From Halomonas huangheensis (GTDB lineage: Bacteria > Pseudomonadota > Gammaproteobacteria > Pseudomonadales > Halomonadaceae), in the NCBI RefSeq assembly GCF_001431725.1, contig NZ_CP013106.1, forward strand, positions 1,550,001-1,614,000: 64,000 bases of DNA. The letters run 5' to 3'. The notes beneath the pieces are model-generated. The model saw only the letters and a program-made list of their open reading frames with translations. It had not been told where the DNA came from and searched no databases. Both the position numbers and the translations under genes were made by a program. Positions 26,776 through 35,967 of this stretch are shown in pieces. The stretch's first letter is position 1, and every line of letters starts with the position of its first letter.

Positions 26776-27096
26776 TGGGGGTGTATCCAGATATGCCACT
26801 GATGAACGTCGGTTGCTCCGAAACAGATATATCGCGGAGGACCCTCGGGGGCTGTGGCCCCGGCACTCAGACGTTTACACGCCTGTATGGTTTTACGCTT
26901 ATACGCTTATACGCTTATACGTTTATACGCTTTTATGGTTTTACGCTTTTACGCTTTTACGGCCAACCGGTAGAATGCCACGACTACGCAAAAGAATACT
27001 GCCCAGAAAAATACTGTCGAGTGAACGAGCAATGCTTTGCCGGAGCGTTCGCAGCCTGCATCTGCTTCAGGTCCAGCAGCAAGGAAACCACGCCTC
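26776..27096. other. Intergenic region upstream of dnaX with hairpin and 8-base repeat
   Basis: It holds a short GC hairpin GGGGC-TGTG-GCCCC near 26848-26861, an 8-base tandem array (26871-26958), then about 140 bases leading to dnaX. I looked for a 4.5S RNA here, because ffs lies near dnaX in some pseudomonads, and found no conserved core. Confidence 0.5.
26871..26958. repeat. 8-base tandem repeat, eleven units
   Basis: Consensus ACGCTTAT / ACGCTTTT, with ATGGTTTT twice, repeated without interruption. It is markedly more AT-rich than its surroundings and lies between the divergent membrane gene and dnaX, where their promoters should be. Confidence 0.9.
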
Positions 27097-29328
27097 ATGA
27101 GCTATCAGGTCCTGGCCCGCAAATGGCGGCCACGTACCTTCCACGAACTGGTCGGACAGGAGCACGTCCAACGCGCGTTGGTCAATGCGCTGGATCAGGG
27201 TCGTCTGCATCACGCTTACCTGTTCACCGGTACGCGTGGCGTGGGCAAGACCACCCTGGCGCGAATTCTTGCCAAGTGCCTCAACTGCACCGAGAAGGGC
27301 GATGGTGATGAAGGTATCACCTCGACTCCCTGCGGGACCTGTGATGCCTGCCAGTCCATCGATCAAGGTCGCTTTGTGGACCTTATCGAGGTTGATGCAG
27401 CTTCTCGAACCAAGGTTGAAGACACGCGCGAGCTGCTCGACAACGTGCAGTATGCCCCCACTCAGGGCCGCTACAAGGTGTACCTCATCGATGAGGTACA
27501 CATGCTTTCCACCAGCAGTTTCAATGCGCTGCTGAAGACGCTGGAAGAGCCGCCTCCCCACGTGAAGTTCCTGCTGGCGACCACTGATCCGCAGAAGCTA
27601 CCTGCCACCGTGCTGTCGCGCTGCCTGCAGTTTACGCTCAAGCATATGCCGCCGGAACGCGTCGTCGGTCACCTATCGAAGGTGCTGGAGGCTGAGCAGG
27701 TTCCCTTCGAGGAGTCGGCATTGTGGCTGCTGGGCAAGGCGGCTGCAGGCTCGATGCGTGATGCAATGAGCCTCACCGATCAAGCGATTGCATTTGGTCA
27801 GGGTGAGGTGCGACATGCCGATGTCGCGGCGATGCTCGGTACTCTCGATCACCGTCATGTTCTGGAACTCGTCGAGGCGTTGGCCGACGTGGATGCCCAA
27901 CGACTGTTGCAGGCCGTGGCAAACCTGGCCGAACAGGGGCCGGATTTTGCCGCCGTACTCGATGATATGAGTGCGGTATTGCACCGACTGGCCATCGGCC
28001 AGATGGTGCCTCAGGCATTGGATAATGGGCAGGGTGATCGTGAGGCGCTGATAGCGCTGGCGGGACGCTTTACCGCTGAGGATGTGCAGCTCTACTACCA
28101 GATTGGAATCCAGGGACGAGCCGATATGGCGCACGCCCCGGATTTACGTACCGCACTGGAAATGACGCTGCTGCGCATGCTGGCATTCCGCCCGCAGGGC
28201 GTTCCGAAGCCGGCGCGTACACCCTTGCCGATGCGTGGTGAAGAGGCTGGAAGTGCTGCCAATGCCTCGGCTCCTGGCAGTGGGCAGAGCATACCTGCCG
28301 AGGCCCCGGTGAGTCCTGCGGCAAGCGACACCGTGGCAGCGGCGCCTCAGTCCTCCGAACCACCACCGGCGACCAGCGAGGCGATACCTGCTGCGAGCGA
28401 AAGCGTAGAACCTCCTCCGCCCTGGGAGGGCGGCGAACCCGAGGACCCTTCGCAGGGCGCTGAGGCGCCCCTATCCGAACATGACTCGATGGCCGCCGGC
28501 CAGGGGCAGGCAGTTGCTGGGCCTTCCTCGATAGAGGCGGAGGCAGTACGTCAGAGCCCTCAGCAGATTGAGAGCCCTCAGCCAGTAGAGAGCCCTCAGC
28601 AGGCTGAGCATGCAGCCCCGGTGACGTCAGATGTGGGCGTTGAACGGCCTGCCGTTGCTCAACAGCAAGCCGCTGAGCTGTCGGTGCCCAGGCAACCGGA
28701 TTCTGGCGATGAGCCACAGGAATCTCCAACTGATGCTGGTGACCAGGCCGAGCCTCTTCAGGTTCAGTCTCACCAGCTTCAGTCAGAGCCCATGCTTGCT
28801 GAACCCCAGCATGTCTCACAGGAACAGGAACAGGAACAGGAACAGGAACAGGAACAGGAACAGGAACAGGAACAGCAACCAGCCACTGTCGCGCCTGAGC
28901 CACCGCCACCAGCGCCGGAAGGAGTCCTGAACCATGCTGGGTGGTTGGCGTGCTTCGATCAGTTGGGGCTTTCCGGACTGACGCGAAACCTGGCAGCACA
29001 CTGCATTGTCGCCGAAGATGATGGTCGGCGAGTGGTATTGCATCTTGATCCGTCACAGGCGGCAATGCATGCAGAAGTCCACGTCACGAGGATTCGAGAT
29101 GGCCTCGAGGCGGCGGGTTTTCCTCGCAAGCTGGACATCGAAGTGACCGAGCCTGACAGTCGTGTAGAAACGCCACGACAGATGTTTGATCGTCTGGCAG
29201 CAGAACGTCACGCCAAAGCGGTTGAGGCTTTGAAGCGTGATCCCCATATACAGAAATTACAGCAGACATTCGGCGCCCGCTTGATTGAGTCAACAGTGAC
29301 TCCGGTAGAGGCGGAAAGTGGCGCTTGA
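27097..29328 (+). CDS. dnaX: DNA polymerase III subunits gamma and tau
   Basis: Clamp-loader ATPase of the replicative polymerase, 743 residues. Domain I has Walker A GTRGVGKT (residues 45-52) and the zinc-binding cysteines (CGTCDAC, Cys79, 82 and 85). Walker B is DEVHML and is followed by the SRC sensor. A long low-complexity linker (about residues 365-605) contains an ESPQ repeat (about 486-503) and nine Gln-Glu pairs (575-592). The C-terminal tau domain follows, which binds the polymerase and DnaB. The ATG at 27097 gives the family start MSYQVLARKWRP. I see no A-AAA-AAG slip site of the E. coli type, so gamma may not be made by that frameshift. Confidence 0.95.
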   Translation: MSYQVLARKWRPRTFHELVGQEHVQRALVNALDQGRLHHAYLFTGTRGVGKTTLARILAKCLNCTEKGDGDEGITSTPCGTCDACQSIDQGRFVDLIEVDAASRTKVEDTRELLDNVQYAPTQGRYKVYLIDEVHMLSTSSFNALLKTLEEPPPHVKFLLATTDPQKLPATVLSRCLQFTLKHMPPERVVGHLSKVLEAEQVPFEESALWLLGKAAAGSMRDAMSLTDQAIAFGQGEVRHADVAAMLGTLDHRHVLELVEALADVDAQRLLQAVANLAEQGPDFAAVLDDMSAVLHRLAIGQMVPQALDNGQGDREALIALAGRFTAEDVQLYYQIGIQGRADMAHAPDLRTALEMTLLRMLAFRPQGVPKPARTPLPMRGEEAGSAANASAPGSGQSIPAEAPVSPAASDTVAAAPQSSEPPPATSEAIPAASESVEPPPPWEGGEPEDPSQGAEAPLSEHDSMAAGQGQAVAGPSSIEAEAVRQSPQQIESPQPVESPQQAEHAAPVTSDVGVERPAVAQQQAAELSVPRQPDSGDEPQESPTDAGDQAEPLQVQSHQLQSEPMLAEPQHVSQEQEQEQEQEQEQEQEQEQQPATVAPEPPPPAPEGVLNHAGWLACFDQLGLSGLTRNLAAHCIVAEDDGRRVVLHLDPSQAAMHAEVHVTRIRDGLEAAGFPRKLDIEVTEPDSRVETPRQMFDRLAAERHAKAVEALKRDPHIQKLQQTFGARLIESTVTPVEAESGA
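28553..28606 (+). repeat. 18-base in-frame repeat in the dnaX linker, three copies
   Basis: The unit AGAGCCCTCAGCAGATTG and two variants follow directly on one another, encoding repeated ESPQ motifs in the disordered linker. Confidence 0.85.
28819..28872 (+). repeat. 6-base in-frame repeat in the dnaX linker, nine copies
   Basis: Nine perfect CAGGAA units encode nine Gln-Glu pairs. It is a typical slippage-prone microsatellite; gain or loss of units keeps the frame. Confidence 0.95.
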
Positions 29329-29385
29329 ATGTACGGATTTCGAGAGGCGTCAGTGACGGCTCTCCATGCAAATGAGGACAGAACC

Positions 29386-29712
29386 ATGATGAAGGGTGGA
29401 ATGGGCAACCTGATGAAGCAAGCTCAGGAAATGCAGGAGAAGATGCAGCGTGTGCAGGAAGAAGTCGCGCGCGCTGAAGTCCTGGGTGAGTCTGGTGCCG
29501 GTATGGTCAAGGTCACCATGAACGGCCGTCATGACGTCAGCAAGGTCGAGATCGACCCGAGCGTCATGGAAGAGGACAAGGAACTGCTGGAAGATCTGTT
29601 GGCAGCGGCGGTCAACGATGCCGTGCGCAAGGTGGAAAGCAGCTCGAAAGAAAAGATGGAAGAAGCGACAGCTGGGCTCAATCTGCCGGCAGGCTTCAAG
29701 ATGCCGTTCTAG
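29386..29712 (+). CDS. ybaB: Nucleoid-associated protein, YbaB/EbfC family
   Basis: A 108-residue DNA-binding protein of the YbaB/EbfC family, which forms dimers with a tweezer-like fold. The N terminus is Met/Lys-rich ([16 protein letters not shown]) and the conserved core is [15 protein letters not shown]. The ATG at 29386 has GAGGA at 7 bases, so the frame start at 29329 is not used. The gene lies 57 bases after dnaX and before recR, the conserved dnaX-ybaB-recR order. Confidence 0.94.
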   Translation: MMKGGMGNLMKQAQEMQEKMQRVQEEVARAEVLGESGAGMVKVTMNGRHDVSKVEIDPSVMEEDKELLEDLLAAAVNDAVRKVESSSKEKMEEATAGLNLPAGFKMPF

Positions 29713-29764
29713 GCGTCGTCTGGCTATCGCTCGCCAACTTTTGAGATAGGCCACGGGGCAACCT

Positions 29765-29806
29765 GCTCTTGCCAAAAGGCTCTTGCCGAAAGACTCTTGC
29801 CGAAAG
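29765..29806. repeat. 14-base tandem repeat, three copies
   Basis: Units GCTCTTGCCAAAAG, GCTCTTGCCGAAAG and ACTCTTGCCGAAAG are adjacent, in the gap between ybaB and recR. Confidence 0.88.
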
Positions 29807-29851
29807 ACAGGGCATCCCGCATTGACGTGCTTTTCACGCATGACATCACGA

Positions 29852-29877
29852 AGTGCCATCCCTGTGATGGCACTTTT
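29852..29877 (+). terminator. Rho-independent terminator/attenuator before recR
   Basis: AGTGCCATC (29852-29860) and GATGGCACT (29866-29874) form a perfect 9-base stem with loop CCTGT, followed by TTTT and then C. It ends only 19 bases before the recR ATG, so it either ends the dnaX-ybaB transcript or attenuates recR. Confidence 0.8.
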
Positions 29878-29896
29878 CTGCTGAGTCGAGACAACG

Positions 29897-30502
29897 ATGA
29901 GTTTTTCCCCGCTGGTCGAGCAGTTGATGGAAGCCCTGAGAGTATTGCCAGGTGTCGGACCGCGGACGGCGCAGCGCATGGCGATGCATCTGCTGGAACG
30001 CAACCGCGAAGGCGGTGATCGCCTGGCAGGAGTGCTGCGGGAAGCGGTGGAACGTGTGGGATACTGCCAGCGCTGCCGTACGTTGACCGAAGAGCCGCTG
30101 TGCTCGCTATGCGAGAGTCCGAGGCGTGATGACCGGCTACTGTGCGTGGTGGAGTCTCCCGCCGACATGCTGGCCATGGAGGAAGCCGGTGGCTATCAGG
30201 GTCGATACTTCGTGCTGCATGGGCATCTCTCGCCGCTGGATGGTATCGGTCCCGAGGACATCGGGCTTGATCAGCTTGAGGCCATCATCGCGGAAGGCAA
30301 GGTCGAGGAAGTCATACTCGCTACCAACCCTACCGTCGAGGGTGAAGCGACCGCACATTATATCGCGACCCAGATCGAGGCACAGGGTGCGCGCCTGTCA
30401 CGCCTCGCCTATGGTGTTCCCATGGGCGGTGAGCTCGAGTACGTCGATGGCGGCACGCTGAGTCGCGCCTTTTCCGGTCGCTTGCCCTTTGCCGGCGAGT
30501 GA
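29897..30502 (+). CDS. recR: Recombination protein RecR
   Basis: Ring-forming RecFOR pathway protein of 201 residues, which loads RecA at gaps. The N-terminal helix-hairpin-helix includes [13 protein letters not shown]. The zinc finger has CQRC and CSLC, and a Toprim domain (about residues 80-175) follows with [13 protein letters not shown]. The C-terminal Walker-B-like region has [14 protein letters not shown]. The ribosome-binding site is weak (GAG), and a terminator-like hairpin stands just upstream, so the gene may need its own start or readthrough. Confidence 0.95.
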   Translation: MSFSPLVEQLMEALRVLPGVGPRTAQRMAMHLLERNREGGDRLAGVLREAVERVGYCQRCRTLTEEPLCSLCESPRRDDRLLCVVESPADMLAMEEAGGYQGRYFVLHGHLSPLDGIGPEDIGLDQLEAIIAEGKVEEVILATNPTVEGEATAHYIATQIEAQGARLSRLAYGVPMGGELEYVDGGTLSRAFSGRLPFAGE

Positions 30503-30528
30503 GACCTTTCCCTGAGCTGGACGCTTGA

Positions 30529-31653
30529 ATGCCTGTTTCCCCTGATATCCGTTGGATCGATAATGGCGACGCCCTTGATGAGGCCTGCGTCGCACTGCAA
30601 GATGCGCCGGTACTGGCGTTGGACACCGAGTTCTTTCGCGAGAAGACCTTTCACCCAGTGCCTGCTCTGATCCAGATCTGTGCGGGCGGCCCGGCATACC
30701 TGATTGATCCATTGGCGGTGGAATGCACGGATGCGTTACGTGCATTGCTGACCAATGATGCTCTCAAGCTGCTGCACGCCAGTAGTGAAGACCTGGAGGT
30801 CTTTGCCCATTGGGCTGGAGTACTGCCTTCTCCCTTGGTGGATACGCAAGTGGCCCAGAGCCTGCTTGGCGAGGATGCTGCCATGGGCTATCAGCGTCTG
30901 GTGGAGCACTGGGTGGGCGAGACGTTGCCCAAGGAAGAGACGCGCTCGAACTGGCTGGAGCGCCCGCTGTCCGATTCGCAGTTGAGCTATGCGGCGCTGG
31001 ATGTGGTCTATTTGCTGGAGGTTTGGCAGCGCCAGGAACCCGCACTGGTTGACCTGCGGCGGATCGATTGGGTCATGCAGGACTGTGCCGAGATTCTGGA
31101 GCAGTCCGAGCGCAGTACCGCAAGCGATGGCCAGTGGTATCTGCGTCATCGCCAGCTATGGCGGCTCAATCCCCGTCAGGTCGATGCCTATCGACTGATG
31201 ACCACCTGGCGTGAAGGGGAAGCCCGTCAGCGCAATCTTCCGCGTGGCTGGGTGATGCAGGACAAGCTTCTCTATGCCATTGCTGAGCGTATGCCGGAAA
31301 ATCGCTATGAGTTGGCTGAGGTGGACGGTGTCAAACCGACCATGATCAAGCGAGATGGTGATTCGTTGCTCGCTATGGTCAAGCAGGCACAGCACCAGGA
31401 TGCGGCCAACCTACTGCCTGCGCCACTCTCGCCGGCATTGCCGCCGTTCAAGAAGCGCCTCAAGGCGCTCAAGCAGGTCGTCAATGGTGAGGCACAACAA
31501 CTCGGTATTGCTCCCGAAGTACTGATGCGCCGCCGTGACCTCGAAGCTCTGGTGACAGCTGATATGCGTAATGAACCGCTGTCACTGCCGGAGGGCTGGC
31601 GAGGTGAGTTACTGAATACCGGACTCGAAGATGCACTGAAGGCCTTTTCATGA
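30529..31653 (+). CDS. rnd: Ribonuclease D
   Basis: 3'-5' exoribonuclease that trims tRNA and small-RNA 3' ends; 374 residues. The DEDD exonuclease residues are visible: Asp32 and Glu34 in LALDTEFF, Asp in SSEDLEVF, and Tyr plus Asp in SYAALDVVY (DEDDy type). Two HRDC-like helical domains follow, in the C-terminal half from about residue 210. It lies 26 bases after recR and 13 bases before ycgL, likely one transcript with ycgL. Confidence 0.94.
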   Translation: MPVSPDIRWIDNGDALDEACVALQDAPVLALDTEFFREKTFHPVPALIQICAGGPAYLIDPLAVECTDALRALLTNDALKLLHASSEDLEVFAHWAGVLPSPLVDTQVAQSLLGEDAAMGYQRLVEHWVGETLPKEETRSNWLERPLSDSQLSYAALDVVYLLEVWQRQEPALVDLRRIDWVMQDCAEILEQSERSTASDGQWYLRHRQLWRLNPRQVDAYRLMTTWREGEARQRNLPRGWVMQDKLLYAIAERMPENRYELAEVDGVKPTMIKRDGDSLLAMVKQAQHQDAANLLPAPLSPALPPFKKRLKALKQVVNGEAQQLGIAPEVLMRRRDLEALVTADMRNEPLSLPEGWRGELLNTGLEDALKAFS

Positions 31654-31666
31654 TGACGAGACAGCA

Positions 31667-31975
31667 ATGACCCACACCACCATGCAAGGCAAGTTACTTT
31701 GCGAAATCTTCAAGAGCTCGCGCAAGGAGGAGATGTACCTCTATGTTGATAAGCTCAAGGGGCTCGAAGAGGTTCCCGAGGCACTGCTGGAACGCTTTGG
31801 TAAGCCAGTGTCAGCGATGACGATGATCCTCACCGCCGACAAGGCATTGGCACGCACTACTGGCGCCGACGTGATGAAGGCCATCGAGGAGAAGGGGTTC
31901 TACCTGCAGATGCCGCCAGCCAAGGATGAGTATCTTCTGGACCTCTATCGGACCCCGACTGAAGCTAGGTACTGA
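31667..31975 (+). CDS. ycgL: YcgL-domain protein
   Basis: A 102-residue conserved protein of the YcgL family, function unknown, with [13 protein letters not shown] N terminus ([19 protein letters not shown]) and a GFYLQMPP stretch. The next gene but one repeat array is ycgN, and the rnd-ycgL-ycgN order is shared with other gammaproteobacteria. An internal ATG at 31682 is a possible shorter start. A 7-base repeat array begins 2 bases after its stop. Confidence 0.9.
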   Translation: MTHTTMQGKLLCEIFKSSRKEEMYLYVDKLKGLEEVPEALLERFGKPVSAMTMILTADKALARTTGADVMKAIEEKGFYLQMPPAKDEYLLDLYRTPTEARY

Positions 31976-31977
31976 AC

Positions 31978-32046
31978 GAGCTACGAGCTACGAGCTACGA
32001 GCTACGAGCTACGAGCTACGAGCTACGAGCTACGAGCTACGAGCTA
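31978..32046. repeat. 7-base tandem repeat GAGCTAC, nearly ten copies
   Basis: Nine perfect copies of GAGCTAC plus a partial tenth (GAGCTA) start 2 bases after the ycgL stop. Each unit contains the self-complementary AGCT. Seven bases is not a multiple of three, so the array is non-coding in practice. Confidence 0.97.
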
Positions 32047-32113
32047 TCCCATGGGCCGCAGCAAGAACTGAGTTCAGACTAGAGCGACGTATGCTCGTCG
32101 GCTTGACAACAGA

Positions 32114-32575
32114 ATGACCGTGAAAATGAGAGAACGATTCTGGGAGCGCTATACGCTCGAGGAACTGACTGACGAGGAGTGGGAAGCGCTCTGCGACGGT
32201 TGTGGGCAGTGCTGTCTACTCAAGTTCGAGGATGAGGATAGCGGGGATCTGGCCGTGCTGAATGTGGCCTGTGAACTGCTGGATATCCACGGCTGTCGCT
32301 GCAGTGACTATCCGCATCGTTTCGACAAGGTGCCGGACTGCACCCAACTGACTCCGGAGCTGGCTGGGCGCTTCAAGTGGCTGCCGCACTCCTGTGCCTA
32401 TCGACGCCTCGCAGAGGGGCGCAAGCTGGCGGGTTGGCATCATCTGATCAGCGGTGATCCTGAGCGCGTGCATCGCAAGGGTATCAGCGTTCGCTCGTTC
32501 GCTGTCTCGCAGACCGAAGTTGCCGAAGAGCACTATGAAGACCATATCATCGCGGTCATTCCCGTTGATGATTGA
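32114..32575 (+). CDS. ycgN: YcgN-family cysteine-cluster protein
   Basis: A 153-residue protein of the UPF0260/YcgN family, with a cysteine cluster CDGCGQCC near residues 27-34 and further cysteines in GCRCSDYPHR and HSCAYR. This suggests a metal or Fe-S site. The molecular function is not established. It follows ycgL, separated by the GAGCTAC array and about 70 bases. A second Met (MRERFW) five residues later is also possible as start. Confidence 0.9.
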   Translation: MTVKMRERFWERYTLEELTDEEWEALCDGCGQCCLLKFEDEDSGDLAVLNVACELLDIHGCRCSDYPHRFDKVPDCTQLTPELAGRFKWLPHSCAYRRLAEGRKLAGWHHLISGDPERVHRKGISVRSFAVSQTEVAEEHYEDHIIAVIPVDD

Positions 32576-32665
32576 AAGCCTTGCCACGGATAGTTCGTGT
32601 TGGATGGGGCGTACTTTCCCATTGCTCAATAACTGACTTCACGGTTGCCTGGTGATCATGACCAG

Positions 32666-32691
32666 AAAAGGGAGCTCTCCCGCTGGAGAGC
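32666..32691 (-). terminator. Minus-strand terminator of the lipoprotein gene
   Basis: GCTCTCC (32674-32680) pairs with GGAGAGC (32685-32691) around a 4-base loop. AAAA at 32666-32669 gives a T tract on the minus strand. It lies about 75 bases past the lipoprotein stop and also closes the space after ycgN. Confidence 0.55.
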
Positions 32692-32763
32692 CCTCTCCTG
32701 TTTCGAGATATTGCCCAGGTCAATATTGACCGGAAGACCGCTCGGCTTGGTGCTGTCGAGAAT

Positions 32764-33627
32764 TCAGTTATTGTTCGAGTTTTCCTCGGAGGCTTCTCCA
32801 GCATCGTCGCCGGCTGCACCCTGATCAGTGGCGTTCTGCTCGGTACCTTCCTCAGGACTTTCCTGTTCGGCACCATCCTGTTCACTACCCTCTGTAGCCT
32901 CGTCACTCTGGTCCTGCGGTTCGGCAGCAGTTGCGGCTTCCTCTTCGTCCACCAGCGAGGCTCCTTCGTAGCTTCCGGATACTTCTCCATGGAACAGCGC
33001 TTCCGCGTCTTCCATGCTGTCGAAGGGCTCGATCAACGTCCTGGTAGCCTCGGCATCCGCAACACCTTCTTCGGCTTCGATATAGCTCTGGCCGTCAAAG
33101 CTCAGGCGTACGACTTCGTTGGGCTCGCCGGCATCCACATGACGTTGGACCAGAAGGTCCTGCCAGCCTTCATGAGAGCTGCTGGCAATTTGCACAGGCG
33201 GCTCAGTGGTCGGTTGTGCACTGATTACCTGCCAGGCATTGTCCTGGGCTTGCAGTATCAGGGTGTCACAGCCACCAGTGCCACATACCATGGGGCCAAC
33301 GACGTGAACTACGGCTTCTTCCTGATCGTCGCCGTTGAGGTCAGCCCAACCTATGAGATAGCGCACTTCACCCAGTTGGGGGTCGAAGTTGGCACGTAGT
33401 GAGTCTTCCAGCTTAGCTTGACGATCAGATTCCGACATCGGCTCGCTGGTAGTGGATGGGGTTTCCTCTGTGTCTTCGGCAGCCACTTCGGTCGTGTCGT
33501 CGGAAGACTGGTTCTGTGTGGTGGTTTCACTCTGCTCCGTGCTCTCATCGTCACCGTCGGAGCAGCCCCCGAGGCCGATGCCAAGCCATAGTGCGGCGGT
33601 GAGGGCGAGCATGGGTTTTGCATTCAT
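32764..33627 (-). CDS. Putative acidic lipoprotein of unknown function
   Basis: A 287-residue exported protein with a short lipoprotein signal ending LGIGLGGC, so acylation of that Cys is expected. After the lipobox comes a Ser/Thr/Glu-rich linker. A middle domain (about residues 65-200) includes DLNGDDQEEAVVHVV, reminiscent of proteins that score conductivity-type VCBS-like strands, but I cannot assign a family. The last 60 residues are very acidic, low-complexity Glu/Asp/Ala/Gln. The start at 33627 was chosen over an ATG three codons upstream; both have nearby AGGA. Confidence 0.7.
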   Translation of the reverse strand: MNAKPMLALTAALWLGIGLGGCSDGDDESTEQSETTTQNQSSDDTTEVAAEDTEETPSTTSEPMSESDRQAKLEDSLRANFDPQLGEVRYLIGWADLNGDDQEEAVVHVVGPMVCGTGGCDTLILQAQDNAWQVISAQPTTEPPVQIASSSHEGWQDLLVQRHVDAGEPNEVVRLSFDGQSYIEAEEGVADAEATRTLIEPFDSMEDAEALFHGEVSGSYEGASLVDEEEAATAAEPQDQSDEATEGSEQDGAEQESPEEGTEQNATDQGAAGDDAGEASEENSNNN

Positions 33628-33708
33628 GAGAAACATCCTTTTCCTACCGGTATTGATTCCGGAGACTGCGCAGACCCGGCTTTGATGCGCGTCTCAGCAT
33701 GACCAATT

Positions 33709-35889
33709 TCAGTTGCTGGTGCTGGTTGTGCTGGCCTCACCATCGTCTTCCGCGAGATCGTCATTCGCGAGACCGAGAGCCCAGAGAATGAAGGCATCCT
33801 GGCGGGCACCATCACGCCAGGCCTTGAAGCGACCAGAGGCACCACCGTGGCCTGCCTCCATATCGGTTCGCAGTAGTACAGGTCGATTGGACAATGCTGT
33901 GTCGGCTGCGTTCGCCAGTGCCAGGCGTGCATAGAGCTTGGCGGGTTCCCAGTAGGGCACACGAGTATCGTGCCAACTTCCCTGTAGAAACACCGCTGGC
34001 CAGTCGCTGGCGACCAGGTTGTCGATCGGTGAATAGCCTCGAATATACCGTGCATCGCGTGGGTTGTCTGGATTTCCCCATTCGGTGTATTCCGCGGTGG
34101 TCAACGGTAGGTCGGGGTTCTCCATGGTTCGAAGTACGTCGACGAACGGGACATCGAGAACGGCGGCGCAAAAGGCGTCCGGTTGCATGTTGAGGCTGGC
34201 TCCGACCAACAGCCCACCGGCGCTGGCACCATAGGCAACGATATGTTCGGGCTCGGCCAGGCCCTGGTCGACCAGCGTGTTCCGAGCGGCCAGAAAGTCG
34301 TGGAAACTGTTGGACTTGTGCTCCAGCTTGCCGGCCAGATACCAGGGCTCGCCACGATCACCACCACCACGAACATGAGCAACAGCGAAGGCGACGCCGC
34401 GTGCCATCAGTTCCAGGCGTGATGTCGAGAACCATGGATCAAGGGCCTCGCCATAGGCGCCATAACCGTAGAGCAGAGTAGGCAGCGGTTGACCGGCCAG
34501 GCGTGCCAGACGTACCACCGAGACCGGAATTCGCTCGCCATCATGAGACTCTGCCCAGAGGCGTTCACAGATCAGGTCGTCTGGGCCGATATCCCCATGC
34601 AGCGGCTGGCGCTTGAGCAATTCGCGTTGGCCAGTATCGAGATCGAGAGACCACCAACTGGCAGGTGTGGTAAATGATTCCTCACGCAGGCGCAGGATTC
34701 GCGCATCGAAGTGTGGTGTATCTCCCAGCCCTACGCTGACCGGTGGTGCCGAGGCGGGGAGGATTTCATCGCGCTGCAGTGCGTCGTCAGTGGTGAACTC
34801 CAGACAACGCAATTGGACTTGAGCGGTGTTGTGGTCCCGCTCGGTGATGATCAAGCCCCAGTGATAGGCATCGATGCCTTCGAGAGTAACGTGCTCACGA
34901 TGAGCAATGACGGAGTGACGTTGAGCGGCCGACGCAGGTTCCCTGCTGCGGGGTCGGCGGGTAATGGTGTGTTCGGCAACTGCGTCGAGTTGAAAGTGTA
35001 CGGCGTCCTGGTTGTGCAGCACATAGAAGCTGCCGGGGCGGTGATCCACAGCGTACTCAACACCACGCTGGCGAGGCTGAAAGCACTGCGGTGGTGTTGC
35101 GGGCGCATCGGCCGGGATCAGCCAGGTCTCACTGGTGTCCTTGGAGGCGCTGTCGATCATCAGCCAGCGACGTGAACGAGTCTTGCCGAGTCCAATCCAG
35201 AACTCCGGGTCTTCCTCGCGCAGAATCATCTCTGGCGCGTGGCTATGGCATTCGCCGTCGGCACCCAGCGCAAGCGGTAGACGCCATACGCTATCGGGGC
35301 GCTGTGTGGCGTCGTAGCGGGTGAAAAGCAGTGTCGAACCGTCCTCTGCCCAGCATAATTCGGCACCGATCTGCTCAAGTAATGTGATCGGATCACCATC
35401 GGGAAGGAACTTGAGGTGCAGAGTGTAGGTCTCGTCTCCCTGAGGATCTTCTGTCCAGGCCAACCATTGCTCGTCGGGTGACAGTGCCATATCGCCAAGT
35501 TCAAGAAAGGATTGTTGAGCTGCGCGTGCCTCCAGGTCGAGGAAGCACTCGCGCTGATCGGGCTTGTCGTTGGGATGTCGCCACCACAGAGGATACTCGG
35601 CATCGGCCGCGGTTTCGCTCCATACCGTGAAGTGGTCAAGGCGTGTGGCGAGCCCGGTGACACTGAGTTCCCGGCGTGCTAGATGGCCGTCATAGAGGCG
35701 CTCGGCGAGCCCTTCCAGAGGGGCGAACCAGCTATCTGATGCCTGGTTGGCAGCATCGAGAAACGCGATTACCTGGTCGTCGTCGCGGGATTCCAGCCAG
35801 TGCCAGTCAGGGTCACCCTGGCGCAGGAACTGCCTGGCAGGAAGAGAGGTAGCAGAGTTGTCATACGCATTTGGCGGCTGTGCTTTCAT
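33709..35889 (-). CDS. ptrB: Oligopeptidase B (S9A serine peptidase)
   Basis: Cytoplasmic serine oligopeptidase of the prolyl oligopeptidase family, which cuts short peptides after Arg or Lys. It has 726 residues. The N-terminal two thirds is the beta-propeller. The C-terminal alpha/beta-hydrolase domain has the nucleophile in YGASAGGLL and the catalytic His in EAGHGGASGRF. GYGAYGEALDPWFS is the typical oligopeptidase B stretch. The ATG at 35889 (MKAQPPNAYDNS) is preferred to one 14 codons upstream, which overlaps the region facing the next gene. Confidence 0.9.
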   Translation of the reverse strand: MKAQPPNAYDNSATSLPARQFLRQGDPDWHWLESRDDDQVIAFLDAANQASDSWFAPLEGLAERLYDGHLARRELSVTGLATRLDHFTVWSETAADAEYPLWWRHPNDKPDQRECFLDLEARAAQQSFLELGDMALSPDEQWLAWTEDPQGDETYTLHLKFLPDGDPITLLEQIGAELCWAEDGSTLLFTRYDATQRPDSVWRLPLALGADGECHSHAPEMILREEDPEFWIGLGKTRSRRWLMIDSASKDTSETWLIPADAPATPPQCFQPRQRGVEYAVDHRPGSFYVLHNQDAVHFQLDAVAEHTITRRPRSREPASAAQRHSVIAHREHVTLEGIDAYHWGLIITERDHNTAQVQLRCLEFTTDDALQRDEILPASAPPVSVGLGDTPHFDARILRLREESFTTPASWWSLDLDTGQRELLKRQPLHGDIGPDDLICERLWAESHDGERIPVSVVRLARLAGQPLPTLLYGYGAYGEALDPWFSTSRLELMARGVAFAVAHVRGGGDRGEPWYLAGKLEHKSNSFHDFLAARNTLVDQGLAEPEHIVAYGASAGGLLVGASLNMQPDAFCAAVLDVPFVDVLRTMENPDLPLTTAEYTEWGNPDNPRDARYIRGYSPIDNLVASDWPAVFLQGSWHDTRVPYWEPAKLYARLALANAADTALSNRPVLLRTDMEAGHGGASGRFKAWRDGARQDAFILWALGLANDDLAEDDGEASTTSTSN

Positions 35890-35967
35890 GTGGCGAGATG
35901 TACCATACTCAAGAAAATTTTTGTCATGCACCTGGCTGACCCAGGCGCACCTGCAAGTGAGGAACCC

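Noticed and set aside
26960..27096. Possible 4.5S RNA (ffs) upstream of dnaX
   Set aside because: The conserved core GGTCAGGTCCGGAAGGAAGC is absent; only a partial CAGGTCCAGCAGCAAGG resemblance exists.
26759..27100. 113-codon plus-strand frame upstream of dnaX
   Set aside because: Its middle is only the translated 8-base repeat (FYAYTLIRLYVYTL), and it overlaps the dnaX start.
31978..32046. CRISPR-like repeat
   Set aside because: Units of 7 bases follow each other without spacers; it is a microsatellite.
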